From the NCBI GenBank assembly GCA_964551645.1, contig CAZKDV010000002.1:4472-68471 (forward strand): a DNA stretch of 64,000 nucleotides, given 5' to 3'. The position numbers were made by a program, and so were the translations under genes. This DNA is from CAZKDV01 sp964551645. Its GTDB lineage: Bacteria; Bacteroidota; Bacteroidia; Bacteroidales; DTU049. This document shows, in pieces, positions 9,577 through 18,644 of the stretch; position 1 is the stretch's first letter, and each line of letters opens with the position of its first letter. The notes beneath the pieces are model-generated. The model saw only the letters and a program-made list of their open reading frames with translations. It had not been told where the DNA came from and searched no databases.

Positions 9577-9803
9577 AACGCTAACATGCGTATTTGCTAT
9601 AGGCGGGGAGAATGACTCCGTATCAACAAAAGTGCAAAATTCAGCTTTAGTTCCTCGTATCAGCGTCAGTGCTATAATCCCGCCACTACGCCAAACTGTG
9701 AACCGTTATACTTCATTGCAATAAGTTCAAATTACTCAATATTGTTGAATATCCGAATTTCTTCGTGGAATTGAACAAATTTTCATTTTTTTCTCAAATT
9801 GCT
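9577..9803 (+). repeat. Dispersed non-coding repeat, copy A
   Basis: This about 227-base stretch has no plausible ORF and is related to the reverse complement of 57301-57518. The best-conserved part is 9704-9773, where I count about 58 of 70 identical bases by eye against the minus strand of 57330-57399. The 5' edge shares GCTAACA, and the middle diverges. Inside copy A, GGCGGG near 9603 and CCCGCC near 9680 can pair, with TTTGC and GCCAAA flanking them, so the RNA or single strand could fold into a long imperfect hairpin. It begins about 40 bases after the stop of the preceding gene. It may be an integron attC-like site or a small non-autonomous element. Confidence 0.6.
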
Positions 9804-9850
9804 CAAAGGAATAAAGTTAATGTTATCAATTTAACCTCCAAATGCAATTT

Positions 9851-9922
9851 GAAAAATAACATTAAAAATGTCCATTAGAACATATCGTCTAAAAAATAGC
9901 ATTAATTTTGTCCATTATACAT
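9851..9922. repeat. Two direct repeats of about 32 bases with a 40-base period
   Basis: The segments 9851-9882 and 9891-9922 share the skeleton AAAAATA(A/G)CATTAA followed by TGTCCATTA and a CAT end, with about 26 of 32 bases equal by eye. They lie between repeat copy A and the DUF3127 gene, about 110 bases before its start codon. They might be operator half-sites or a small local duplication. Two units are too few to call a CRISPR. Confidence 0.4.
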
Positions 9923-10032
9923 AAAAGTTTTTAAAAATTATTTTTTTAAACAAAAAACATACATTCATAGAACTTAAAAACTTTCTAAAAATAGACATAT
10001 AATTTGTAATTTTGAAAAAAATAAAATTGAAT

Positions 10033-10383
10033 ATGGAAATAACAGGAAAATTGATTAAAATTTTGCCACTTCAAAGCGGTCAAGGCAGAAACGGAGAGTG
10101 GAGAAAACAAGAATTTGTTATACAAACCGACGGTCCTTATCCGAAAAGTATTTGTTTTACTATGTGGGGAAATATTATTGACAGCGTTTCACTTGTAGAT
10201 AATTCTATTCTCAAAGTGTCTTTTGATGTTGAAAGTAGAGAATTTAATGAAAGATGGTACACTGATCTTAAAGCATGGAGAGTTGAAGTAGTCAATAGAC
10301 CTGCTGACGCTCCAAATGATGACTTTATAGATGCTCAGCCCGAAGCCTATCCCGATGATAGCTCTGATGATCTACCTTTTTAA
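10033..10383 (+). CDS. DUF3127-like single-stranded-DNA-binding-type protein
   Basis: From the ATG at 10033 the product has 116 residues (MEITGKLIKIL start). A TTG at 10012 is in frame but overlaps the promoter box TAATTTTG (10007-10014), so the ATG is the better start. The body (KLIKILPLQSGQGRNGEW, KQEFVIQT, CFTMWG) matches the small OB-fold-like family DUF3127, found in Bacteroidota. The tail is acidic and ends in DDLPF, very like the DDDIPF tip with which SSB recruits partner proteins. A role in DNA metabolism is therefore plausible, but this is inference. It is 30 bases upstream of the SPT-like gene. Confidence 0.8.
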   Translation: MEITGKLIKILPLQSGQGRNGEWRKQEFVIQTDGPYPKSICFTMWGNIIDSVSLVDNSILKVSFDVESREFNERWYTDLKAWRVEVVNRPADAPNDDFIDAQPEAYPDDSSDDLPF

Positions 10384-10413
10384 TTACAGCATTTTATTTA
10401 AAATAATAATCGT

Positions 10414-11664
10414 ATGGATATTTTTGAAAAACTAAATCAGGAAAACACTCCTCTTGGAAAATATTACAAAGTTGCACACGGATATTTTATGTTTCCTAAA
10501 CTTGAAGGCGACATTGCTAACAGAATGATGTTCAGAGGAAAAGAATGTATCGTTTGGAGTTTAAACAACTATATTGGACTTGCCAATCACCCCGAAGTGA
10601 GAAAAGCAGATGCAGATGCTTCAAAAGATTGGGGACTTGCATATCCTATGGGAGCAAGAATGATGTCGGGACAAACTGTTTATCACGAACAATTAGAAAA
10701 AGAATTAGCTGCTTTTGTCAACAAAGAAAGTGCTTATTTGCTTAATTACGGCTATCAGGGTATGGTATCAATTATTGAAACCCTTGTTGACAGAAGAGAT
10801 GTAATAGTGTATGATTCGGAATCTCACGCATGTATAATTGATGGCATGAGGCTACATTTTGGCAAAAGATTAGTATTTCCGCATAATAATATGGAAAAAC
10901 TTGAAAAAGAATTGCAAAGAGCAACAAAAATTACAGAAGAAACAGGTGGTGGCATTTTGGTAATAACCGAAGGTGTATTTGGAATGTCAGGCGATTTGGG
11001 AAAACTTGATGAAATAGTTGAATTAAAGAAAAAATATAATTTTAGACTATTAGTTGATGATGCTCATGGCTTTGGAACAATGGGCAAGACCGGCGCAGGC
11101 ACTGGTGAGCATTTTGGAGTTCAAGACAAAATTGATTTATATTTTGCAACATTTGCAAAAGCTATGGCCGGAATTGGAGCATTTATTGCAAGCAAAGAGC
11201 CTATTATCAAATACTTACAATATAACCTAAGATCTCAGGTTTTTGCAAAATCACTACCCATGCCAATGACCGTTGGCTCTTTAAAACGACTTGAATTGTT
11301 ACGCAATGAACCACAGCTAAGAGAAAAATTGTGGGATATTGTCAACAAACTTCAAACTAGATTGAAAGCAGCAGGTTTTGATTTAGGTAACACACAATCA
11401 CCCGTTACTCCGGTGTTTTTACATGGAGATGTTCCTGAAGCAACAAATATTATATATGATTTAAGAGAAAATCATAATATCTTTTGCTCTGTAGTAGTTT
11501 ATCCGGTTGTTCCAAAAGGCGTTATTTTATTGCGTTTAATACCAACCGCAGTGCATACAAATGAAGATGTTAACAAAACTATTGCGTCTTTTAAAACTGT
11601 TAAAGAAAAATTGACAGCAGGCAAATATAAAGCTGATTCTGTTATAGATATGTACCAACAATAG
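10414..11664 (+). CDS. spt: Serine palmitoyltransferase-like alpha-oxoamine synthase
   Basis: The 416-residue PLP enzyme belongs to the alpha-oxoamine synthase group (SPT, KBL, AONS, ALAS). Visible are H138 stacking on PLP (SESHAC), DDAHGFG (215-221) and the Schiff-base lysine K249 in TFAKAMAG. The N-terminus (PLGKYYKVAHGYFMFPKLEG) and the FAKAMAGIGAF segment match the Bacteroides/Porphyromonas group that condenses serine with acyl-CoA to 3-ketosphinganine, the first step of sphingolipid synthesis. Glycine acetyltransferase or a capnine (sulfonolipid) type of condensation cannot be excluded without phylogeny. It is cytosolic or membrane-associated. No other sphingolipid gene is in the window. 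The helicase follows 14 bases later. Confidence 0.8.
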   Translation: MDIFEKLNQENTPLGKYYKVAHGYFMFPKLEGDIANRMMFRGKECIVWSLNNYIGLANHPEVRKADADASKDWGLAYPMGARMMSGQTVYHEQLEKELAAFVNKESAYLLNYGYQGMVSIIETLVDRRDVIVYDSESHACIIDGMRLHFGKRLVFPHNNMEKLEKELQRATKITEETGGGILVITEGVFGMSGDLGKLDEIVELKKKYNFRLLVDDAHGFGTMGKTGAGTGEHFGVQDKIDLYFATFAKAMAGIGAFIASKEPIIKYLQYNLRSQVFAKSLPMPMTVGSLKRLELLRNEPQLREKLWDIVNKLQTRLKAAGFDLGNTQSPVTPVFLHGDVPEATNIIYDLRENHNIFCSVVVYPVVPKGVILLRLIPTAVHTNEDVNKTIASFKTVKEKLTAGKYKADSVIDMYQQ

Positions 11665-11678
11665 ACTTTTAATTTTTA

Positions 11679-13985
11679 ATGAAACATTTACTTGATTCGC
11701 TAAATAATGCCCAAAAAATAGCTGTTCAGGAAATTGAAGGACCGGGGATTGTTTTAGCGGGACCTGGTTCTGGCAAAACTCGAGTTTTAACACATCGTTT
11801 AGCATGGTTAATTGCTGATGGAGTTGACCCTTTTCGAATTCTTGCATTGACTTTTACAAACAAAGCTGCTAAAGAGATGAAGGAGCGAGTGATTGCATTG
11901 ATTGGAGAACAATTTGGACGAAATGTGTGGATGGGGACTTTTCATTCAGTATTTGCCAAAATATTGAGAATAGAAGGACATTTGCTCGGCTACAATTCAA
12001 ATTATACTATTTACGACCCCGATGATTCAAAAAATGCTATAAAACAAATATTGAAAGAGCAAATGATTAGTGATGAAGCATATACGCCTTCAAATGTTTT
12101 ATATCGAATTTCTTCGGCAAAAATGAATCTCATAGACCCGATTGAATATAATTCTGACCGCACAATTCAATCCGAAGATTTAAAAAGCAAACATCCTTTG
12201 TTTGGCAAAATATATTCATTGTATTGGAATAAGTTAAGAAGTTCAAATGCTATGGACTTTGATGATATTTTGTTCAATATGAACATTTTATTACGCAACT
12301 TTCCAGAAATAAGAAAAGCATATCAAGATAAATTTAAGTATATTTTAGTTGATGAATACCAAGATACTTGTTTCTCTCAGTATTTGATTATCAACATCTT
12401 ATCTCAAAAATATCGCAATATTTGTGTCGTTGGAGATGATGCTCAAGGTATATATGCTTTTCGTGGTGCCAAAATTGAAAATATTTTGAACTTCTCACGC
12501 GACTACCCCGAGAGCAAAGTGTTTAAATTGGAGCAAAACTATAGAAGCACGCAAAATATAATAAAGGCTGCAAACTCAATAATCAAAAAAAACGAAGAAC
12601 AACTTGATAAAAAAATTTGGACAGAAAATATTGAGGGGGAAAAAATAAAATTAATTAGCTCGTACAATGAAGTTGACGAAGCAAGACAAGTTGTTCAGGA
12701 TATTCATTTTGTAAAATCAAACTTTCAATGTAACAATAGCGATTTTGCAGTTCTATACCGAACAAATAGACAGTCGCGAACTTTAGAAGAAGCATTTAGA
12801 AAGCAAAATATTCCTTATAGAATTTATAGCGGATTATCTTTCTATCAACGCAAAGAAATAAAAGACCTCATGGCATACTTTCGCTTTATTATTAATAATA
12901 ATGACGAGGAAGCGTTGTTAAGAATTATTAATGTTCCGGCTCGAAGCATTGGAAAAACATCTCTTGATAAGGTGATTGCATACGCAATAAGCAGCAAATT
13001 GTCTTTATGGGAAGTAATTGCTAACATCAACGCACATAAAGATAAAATAGATATTAATAATGGAGTTGCAAATAGAATTAACGACTTTGCAACTATGATT
13101 ACGCAACTTGCTGAACAACAAGATACGCTGAATGCTTATGAATTAGCAGATAATATTCTTAATCAAACAGGATATTTATTTATGTTGCAAACAAGCAAAG
13201 AACCAGATGCAGATGTTCGTCTTGAAAATGTTGAGGAATTAATCAATGGCGTTCAAAATTTCGTTAATGTAGCAACTGAGGAAAATGAAGAACTGCAAAT
13301 TCCCAAGTTATCTGATTTCTTATTAGAAGTTTCTTTACTGACGGATAATGACACAGATGATGAAAATGATATGAATAGAGTATTGCTGATGACTGCACAT
13401 GCTTCTAAAGGTCTTGAATTTCCTTATGTTTACATAGTCGGACTTGAGGAAAACTTATTTCCTATGGAGAAATCTTTGTATGAAAGAAAAGACTTAGAAG
13501 AAGAAAGACGATTATTTTATGTAGCAATAACAAGAGCTATGAAACGAGTAGTGCTGTCTTATGCAGAATCACGCTCACAGTGGGGCAAAAGATTTATGTC
13601 TAGTCCGAGCAGGTTTATTAGTGAAATTGACGAAAGCATTATTGAGAAACCTCGCAAAAAAGAAAGTTTGCCATGGACATCTTCTTCAAATACAGAAAAT
13701 CAAACTCAAAATGCTCCTAAACTGCAATTTGCACCCAAACCTAAAAATAATACTCAGCCACCTGCTGGCTTTAAAAAAATAAATGACACAACTAATTATT
13801 CACAAGATGATTGTTTGGCTGATAAAATTTTTATTGGAGTTACTGTTAATCATGATTCATTTGGTCGAGGAAAGGTGCTTCAAGTTGATGGTAGCGGAAC
13901 AAACAAAAAAGCTGTAGTGTTTTTTCCTGAAGTTGGAAAAAAGAATTTATTGCTAAAATACGCTAAACTAACTATTGTTGAATAA
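11679..13985 (+). CDS. pcrA: UvrD/PcrA-type 3'-5' DNA helicase
   Basis: The 768-residue product carries all superfamily 1A motifs: the Q motif (LNNAQKIAV), Walker A AGPGSGKT, motif Ia (LTFTNKAA), DEYQDT (Walker B), GDDAQGIYAFRGA (III), LEQNYRST (IV), MTAHASKGLEF (V) and VAITRA (VI). These helicases unwind DNA in nucleotide-excision and mismatch repair and clear RNA polymerase or RecA from DNA. The C-terminal end (about 715-768, VNHDSFGRGKVLQVDG) is a Tudor-like domain, which in PcrA contacts RNA polymerase. The start 14 bases after the SPT gene suggests co-transcription. Confidence 0.95.
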   Translation: MKHLLDSLNNAQKIAVQEIEGPGIVLAGPGSGKTRVLTHRLAWLIADGVDPFRILALTFTNKAAKEMKERVIALIGEQFGRNVWMGTFHSVFAKILRIEGHLLGYNSNYTIYDPDDSKNAIKQILKEQMISDEAYTPSNVLYRISSAKMNLIDPIEYNSDRTIQSEDLKSKHPLFGKIYSLYWNKLRSSNAMDFDDILFNMNILLRNFPEIRKAYQDKFKYILVDEYQDTCFSQYLIINILSQKYRNICVVGDDAQGIYAFRGAKIENILNFSRDYPESKVFKLEQNYRSTQNIIKAANSIIKKNEEQLDKKIWTENIEGEKIKLISSYNEVDEARQVVQDIHFVKSNFQCNNSDFAVLYRTNRQSRTLEEAFRKQNIPYRIYSGLSFYQRKEIKDLMAYFRFIINNNDEEALLRIINVPARSIGKTSLDKVIAYAISSKLSLWEVIANINAHKDKIDINNGVANRINDFATMITQLAEQQDTLNAYELADNILNQTGYLFMLQTSKEPDADVRLENVEELINGVQNFVNVATEENEELQIPKLSDFLLEVSLLTDNDTDDENDMNRVLLMTAHASKGLEFPYVYIVGLEENLFPMEKSLYERKDLEEERRLFYVAITRAMKRVVLSYAESRSQWGKRFMSSPSRFISEIDESIIEKPRKKESLPWTSSSNTENQTQNAPKLQFAPKPKNNTQPPAGFKKINDTTNYSQDDCLADKIFIGVTVNHDSFGRGKVLQVDGSGTNKKAVVFFPEVGKKNLLLKYAKLTIVE

Positions 13986-14026
13986 AAATTATAACTTTGT
14001 TACCATAAAAACTTATAGTATTGATA

Positions 14027-14677
14027 ATGAACGAGAAAAATTTCATGGAATATAATTCACAACGCAAATATTTGATTATACCTGAATACGGGCGTAAAGT
14101 GCAAGATTTAATTGAATTTGCTAAAACAATTGAAGATAGAGAACTTAGAAATAAAGCAGCAAAAGACATTATTAGGCAAATGATGTTGCTACAACAAAGC
14201 ACAATTAAAGATGCAGAAGAGCTTGATAGAAAACTGTGGGATCATTTATTTATTATTTCAAATTTTGAAATAGATGTAGATGCACCTTATCCAAAGCCTG
14301 ATATTAAAGAAGCAAAAGAATATTCAAAATTGTATTATAACAGCGACAAACGAAAAATGCCATATAGGTATTATGGACATATTATTACGGATATGATTAA
14401 CAAAGCAGTGGAAATGGAAGATGGAGAAGAAAAAAAATCTTTGATTATTGATATAGCAAATAACATGAAAAAACTATATCTAACTTGGAACAAAGGTGTT
14501 GTTGATGATAAAGTTATTTATGAGCATTTGTCGGAAATGTCAAATGGGAAAATAAAAATTGATAACGAAACTGAATTAACAAATTCGTGGAACTTTACTA
14601 ACCAAAGTTCGTCAAGAAGGAGAAGCAGAAGTTCCAAACCACCATCAAAAAACTTTCACAAAAAAAATAATAGATAA
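14027..14677 (+). CDS. DUF4290-like conserved Bacteroidota protein
   Basis: From the ATG at 14027 the product has 216 residues; a TTG at 14021 is in frame but less likely. It is helical and charged, with the block NSQRKYLIIPEYGRKVQ near the start and YYGHIITDMI in the middle. I associate these with DUF4290, a family restricted to this phylum. The last 25 residues are rich in Ser, Arg and Lys, so nucleic-acid or envelope contact is imaginable but unproven. A TAACTTTG box at 13991-13998 matches the -7 consensus. It abuts murA directly, and I recall this pairing as common in the phylum. Confidence 0.8.
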   Translation: MNEKNFMEYNSQRKYLIIPEYGRKVQDLIEFAKTIEDRELRNKAAKDIIRQMMLLQQSTIKDAEELDRKLWDHLFIISNFEIDVDAPYPKPDIKEAKEYSKLYYNSDKRKMPYRYYGHIITDMINKAVEMEDGEEKKSLIIDIANNMKKLYLTWNKGVVDDKVIYEHLSEMSNGKIKIDNETELTNSWNFTNQSSSRRRSRSSKPPSKNFHKKNNR

Positions 14678-15985
14678 ATGAAAAACTCTTTTAAAATCAA
14701 CGGCGGAAAGCAATTAAAAGGCGAACTTGTTCCTCAAGGAGCTAAAAACGAAGCCTTACAGGTTATTTCGGCAGTTTTGCTTACAGAAGAAGAAGTTGTA
14801 ATACACAATGTGCCAAACATTGAAGATGTTAATAAACTAATTGATTTATTAGCCTTTATTGGTGTTGAAATTAGTCAAATAGCTGAAAACTCATGGAAGT
14901 TCCGTGCAAGCAATATCCAACTAAAGAAACTGTATGAACCAGAGTTTAGAGAAATTGCATCTACACTGAGAGGTAGCATACTTACTGTTGGACCATTATT
15001 ATCAAGATTTAAGCAGTCTGTTGCAGCACAACCCGGAGGTGATAAAATTGGAAGAAGAAGATTAGACACACACTTCATAGGTTTTCAAAATATCGGGGCA
15101 AAAGTTGAATTTGACTCGGCAACAAACTTTTATCACATTACAGCTGACAAACTACAAGGAACACAAATGTTGCTTGATGAAGCATCAGTAACGGGGACAG
15201 GCAATGTGATAATGGCTGCCACTATGGCTGAAGGAACAACTACAGTTTTTAATGCCGCATGTGAACCGTATATACAACAGCTTTGTAAGATGTTAAAGTC
15301 AATGGGCGCTGACATCTCAGGTATAGGTTCAAATCTTATTACTATTAACGGCGTTGAAAAACTAAAAGGTTGCGAACACACTATACTTCCTGATATGATT
15401 GAAATAGGCAGTTTTATCGGTTTAGCTGCTATGACACAATCGGAAATCACTATAAAAAATGTCGGATACGAGTATTTAGGAATTATTCCTCGAACATTTC
15501 AAAAATTAGGAATTAAAATGGAGTTGAGAGGAGACGACTTATTTATTCCAGCTCAAGAATTATACGAAATTGAAACATTTATGGACGGCTCAATACTAAC
15601 TATCGCAGATGCTACTTGGCCCGGACTTACGCCTGATTTACTAAGCATAGTTCTTGTTGTCGCCACTCAAGCAAAAGGTACAGTTTTGATACACCAAAAA
15701 ATGTTTGAAAGTAGGTTGTTCTTTGTAGATAAATTAATTGATATGGGTGCACAAATTATTCTTTGCGATCCTCATAGAGCAACTGTTATCGGATTGGAAC
15801 GCAAATTCTCACTAAAAGGTATCGAAATGTCATCTCCAGATATCAGAGCAGGTGTAGCATTATTGATAGCTGCTTTATCTGCAAGCGGAGAAAGTATAAT
15901 TTCAAATGTAAATCAGATTGACAGAGGATATTCAAATATTGAACATCGTTTGAGATCAATAGGAGCAGATATAACACGCATATAA
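14678..15985 (+). CDS. murA: UDP-N-acetylglucosamine 1-carboxyvinyltransferase with Asp at the catalytic Cys position
   Basis: The 435-residue product is MurA, which transfers enolpyruvate from PEP to UDP-GlcNAc in the first committed step of peptidoglycan synthesis. GAKNEALQ near residue 21, the STLRGSILTVGPLL region and SPDIRAGVALLIAAL near the C-terminus are characteristic. In the active-site loop the residue equivalent to Cys115 of E. coli is aspartate: PGGD122KIGRRR (codon GAT at 15041-15043). Cys-to-Asp enzymes stay active but are not alkylated by fosfomycin. The gene begins at the base after the DUF4290 stop and converges on tilS with only four bases between the stop codons. Confidence 0.97.
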   Translation: MKNSFKINGGKQLKGELVPQGAKNEALQVISAVLLTEEEVVIHNVPNIEDVNKLIDLLAFIGVEISQIAENSWKFRASNIQLKKLYEPEFREIASTLRGSILTVGPLLSRFKQSVAAQPGGDKIGRRRLDTHFIGFQNIGAKVEFDSATNFYHITADKLQGTQMLLDEASVTGTGNVIMAATMAEGTTTVFNAACEPYIQQLCKMLKSMGADISGIGSNLITINGVEKLKGCEHTILPDMIEIGSFIGLAAMTQSEITIKNVGYEYLGIIPRTFQKLGIKMELRGDDLFIPAQELYEIETFMDGSILTIADATWPGLTPDLLSIVLVVATQAKGTVLIHQKMFESRLFFVDKLIDMGAQIILCDPHRATVIGLERKFSLKGIEMSSPDIRAGVALLIAALSASGESIISNVNQIDRGYSNIEHRLRSIGADITRI

Positions 15986-15989
15986 ATAC

Positions 15990-17321
15990 CTAATCTAATG
16001 TTAGTTTTAGCACTTTTAAGGTTTTGGGCGTAACCCTATATTTGTTATTAATGCGATATCCAATAAGCCAGATAATCTCATTTTGCTCGCACAATAACCA
16101 AATATTGTTTTTTTGACTTTGTGTTAGCTTCAAATTAATAAAAAAATCACTTAATAGTTTTTTTTGGTTCATGCCAAAAGGAATAAACTCATCTCCTTTT
16201 TTCCATTTTCGCACTATTAACGGAAATTTCACAGTCTCATAATCAAGCAAAGCAGTATTGTTAGAGGTTTTAAGCTCCAATGTTTCTGAATTAGCAATAA
16301 GTTCGTAATTTATTTTTATTGGCAGAGCAGCTAAATCAGCTTCTTTCTCAATTAAATATTGAATTTCTTCATATTGCTGATTAGTAGCAATAATTTCTAT
16401 TATACTATTTTTCAGAAAAATCTCATGAGTAGAAGATGTGTATTGAGTCGTTTGAGTTTGCTTCAGATTATTACTGATTGCGTGAGCTTGACTATAATTA
16501 AAATTATATTGAGAAATAAGCTCAAAAATCAATTCTGTTAAATGCTGATGCTTGTGCAGTTTGCCTAAGTCAAATGAAATAATGTCATTACAAACACTTT
16601 TTATATCATTTTTTGTTTTTTCTATAAACTCATCAAATAGGGAAATTGTATTTGCAAACTTCTTTTGATTATCAAACATTACATCGTATAATTGTGGAAA
16701 TTGTTCATGCAAAATAGGGATAATATTGTGTCTTATTTGATTTCGGATATATTCATCTGTAAGATTAGACGAATCCTCGCGAAACTCAATATCGTGCTCC
16801 TTTGCGTATTTTGCAATTTGCTTACGATTTAAAAATAAAAGCGGACGAACAATTTTACCGTTATTTGGCAACATTGCTCTAAGTCCTCTTATACCGGTAC
16901 CTCTTAACAAATTAATAAATATAGTTTCAATTTGGTCGTCAAGATGGTGAGCAAGACAAATATATGAATATTGATTTTGCTCAACTAATTCATTAAACCA
17001 TTGCAGTCGCAACTCTCTTGCAGCCATTTGTATCGAAATTCCTTTGTCTTTTGCATGTTTAGCAGTCTCAAATCTTTTTGCAAAAAGTGGAGTTTTGTAC
17101 TTTTTAGTCGTTTCTTTGACAAAAATCTCATCTTTATCTGATTCGCTCCCTCTTAGCTGAAAATTACAATGTGCAATGTGAAAATTAACTTGGTGTTGGC
17201 GTAATAAATGAAATAAAACCATAGAATCAATGCCCCCACTTACTCCCAACAATAGCGTATCTTGTTTATGGATACCACATTCTTTTTTTAGATAATTTTC
17301 AAATTCCACATAAATATTCAT
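15990..17321 (-). CDS. tilS: tRNA(Ile)-lysidine synthase
   Basis: The 443-residue product has the PP-loop ATP pyrophosphatase motif GVSGGIDSM at about residues 27-35, the HCNFQLRG and AARELR segments, and AHHLDDQIETI, all typical of TilS. It converts cytidine-34 of the CAU-anticodon tRNA-Ile to lysidine, so that the tRNA reads AUA; this is essential. The C-terminal about 80 residues (RKWKKGDEFIPFGM, KKLLSDFFIN) form the TilS substrate-binding domain. The preceding 260 bases toward divIC contain no recognisable gene. Confidence 0.95.
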   Translation of the reverse strand: MNIYVEFENYLKKECGIHKQDTLLLGVSGGIDSMVLFHLLRQHQVNFHIAHCNFQLRGSESDKDEIFVKETTKKYKTPLFAKRFETAKHAKDKGISIQMAARELRLQWFNELVEQNQYSYICLAHHLDDQIETIFINLLRGTGIRGLRAMLPNNGKIVRPLLFLNRKQIAKYAKEHDIEFREDSSNLTDEYIRNQIRHNIIPILHEQFPQLYDVMFDNQKKFANTISLFDEFIEKTKNDIKSVCNDIISFDLGKLHKHQHLTELIFELISQYNFNYSQAHAISNNLKQTQTTQYTSSTHEIFLKNSIIEIIATNQQYEEIQYLIEKEADLAALPIKINYELIANSETLELKTSNNTALLDYETVKFPLIVRKWKKGDEFIPFGMNQKKLLSDFFINLKLTQSQKNNIWLLCEQNEIIWLIGYRINNKYRVTPKTLKVLKLTLD

Positions 17322-17582
17322 GCTTTATAGATTTAAAAACAAAATAAATAATTTTGTAATGGTATTTTCCTAAATTATGTTTGTGATTTTTGACATTGAA
17401 AAACTAAATTCTGTATATGTTTATTGCCTTTTGCTTTATCCAATTTTGCTACAATTTTGCTAAGTTCTGTATGTTTTTTAAGAATGTCAGATATTAACTT
17501 ATTTTTGATTTAAGAGCATAAACTGTATTTCAAAAATACAATAAGTTAGTTAATTTGATAAGGAATATTGCTTTAGAGCGAC

Positions 17583-17867
17583 TTACTCATAAACAAGAAG
17601 AAAAATATCTTCATTATCTTTTTTCATTAGATATTTTTCTCTCGCCAAATCCATCATAGCTGACTTATCATTTTGCAATTTATTTAGCTTTTCTTTATTA
17701 ATTTTTATTTCACTTTCATAAAATACTTTTTCATCTTTTAATGTTTTTAATTCCTTCTTGAATCGCATAGCTGTGATAAAATTATTATTATCAACAAACA
17801 ACATCCATACAATAAAGAAAATACTAACAAGAAAATATTTGTTTTTTAACAACTTAATAAATAGCAT
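17583..17867 (-). CDS. divIC: FtsB/DivIC-like septum formation initiator
   Basis: I start the gene at the ATG whose complement is 17865-17867, which gives 94 residues: a short cytoplasmic start, one membrane segment (about 9-24), a coiled coil (about 35-65) and a short tail. This is the standard architecture of FtsB/DivIC, which links FtsL and FtsQ/DivIB in the divisome. A longer frame starts at 17921 but would run through the promoter: on the minus strand TAAATTTG lies about 20 bases upstream of the chosen ATG. Sequence identity in this family is low, so the call rests on architecture and on the KLNKLQNDKSAMMDLAREKY segment, where the AREKYxM motif is typical. Confidence 0.8.
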   Translation of the reverse strand: MLFIKLLKNKYFLVSIFFIVWMLFVDNNNFITAMRFKKELKTLKDEKVFYESEIKINKEKLNKLQNDKSAMMDLAREKYLMKKDNEDIFLLVYE

Positions 17868-18112
17868 GATGGTGTTTTTTGCAAATTTAATTAAAAAAAC
17901 TTGATATTTGTTACAAGGCATAAAAAAAATTTTAGCAAAAATTTACATTCTTTACAGCTTAAGCAAAACGACAAATTTTTGTTAAATATCTTGTTGTTTT
18001 TATAATTAAGATATAAATTGCTATTATATTCGATATAATTTTAATATTTTTGCAAAAAATATACTTGCATTTATTATTTGAACTTAACGACTAATATTGT
18101 ATTATTTATAAT

Positions 18113-18142
18113 TTGTTAATTTCAAAATTATTTGTACTTTTG
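18113..18142 (+). promoter_or_regulatory. Promoter of the rplM-rpsI operon
   Basis: TTG at 18113-18115, a 19-base spacer and TACTTTTG at 18135-18142 give an exact match to TTG-N19-TANNTTTG. Transcription would start near 18149, leaving a leader of about 35 bases before rplM. The 316-base stretch 17868-18183 otherwise holds only the minus-strand -7 box of the divIC gene. Confidence 0.75.
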
Positions 18143-18183
18143 CAAACCATTTTTTATTTAGGATAAAGAAAACATATTATATT

Positions 18184-18639
18184 ATGGATACATTAAGTTA
18201 TAAAACTATATCAGCAAACAGTCAAACAGTTACTAAAGATTGGTTGTTAGTTGATGCAGAAGGACAGACGCTTGGACGATTAGCTTCAAGAGTTGCATTT
18301 GTTATTAGAGGAAAGCACAAACCAAACTTTACTCCACATGTTGATTGTGGGGATAATGTTGTTGTGATAAATGCAGAAAAAATAAAGCTAACAGGAAATA
18401 AATTATTTCAAAAAACATATATTCGCCATACAGGTTATACTAGCGGACAGCGTGAAGTCTTAGCAAAAGACATGTTACACAAGCATCCTACTAGAATAGT
18501 TGAAATGGCAGTTAAAAGAATGTTACCAAAAAACAGATTGGGCAGACAATTATATGGTAATCTTTATGTATATACCGGGACAGAGCATAAACATGAAGCT
18601 CAGCAACCAAAACAATTTGATATAAATACTATTAAATAA
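18184..18639 (+). CDS. rplM: 50S ribosomal protein L13
   Basis: The 151-residue product has the L13 core: WLLVDAEGQTLGRLAS near residue 22, GKHKPNFTPHVDCGD, and the VEMAVKRMLPKNRLGR block. L13 is an early assembly protein of the large subunit that contacts 23S rRNA. It is the first gene of the conserved rplM-rpsI pair; rpsI starts five bases after its stop. Confidence 0.98.
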   Translation: MDTLSYKTISANSQTVTKDWLLVDAEGQTLGRLASRVAFVIRGKHKPNFTPHVDCGDNVVVINAEKIKLTGNKLFQKTYIRHTGYTSGQREVLAKDMLHKHPTRIVEMAVKRMLPKNRLGRQLYGNLYVYTGTEHKHEAQQPKQFDINTIK

Positions 18640-18644
18640 TATAT

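Noticed and set aside
9851..9922. Possible CRISPR from two direct repeats
   Set aside because: There are only two units, with several mismatches, a gap of 8 bases instead of a spacer, and no cas genes.
17322..17582. Remnant gene between tilS and divIC
   Set aside because: Short repeated words (TTCTGTAT and AATTTTGCTA) occur, but no reading frame or homology can be seen.
17583..17921. Longer start for the DivIC-like gene
   Set aside because: The extra 18 codons cover the TAAATTTG promoter box, and the normal domain layout begins at the inner ATG.
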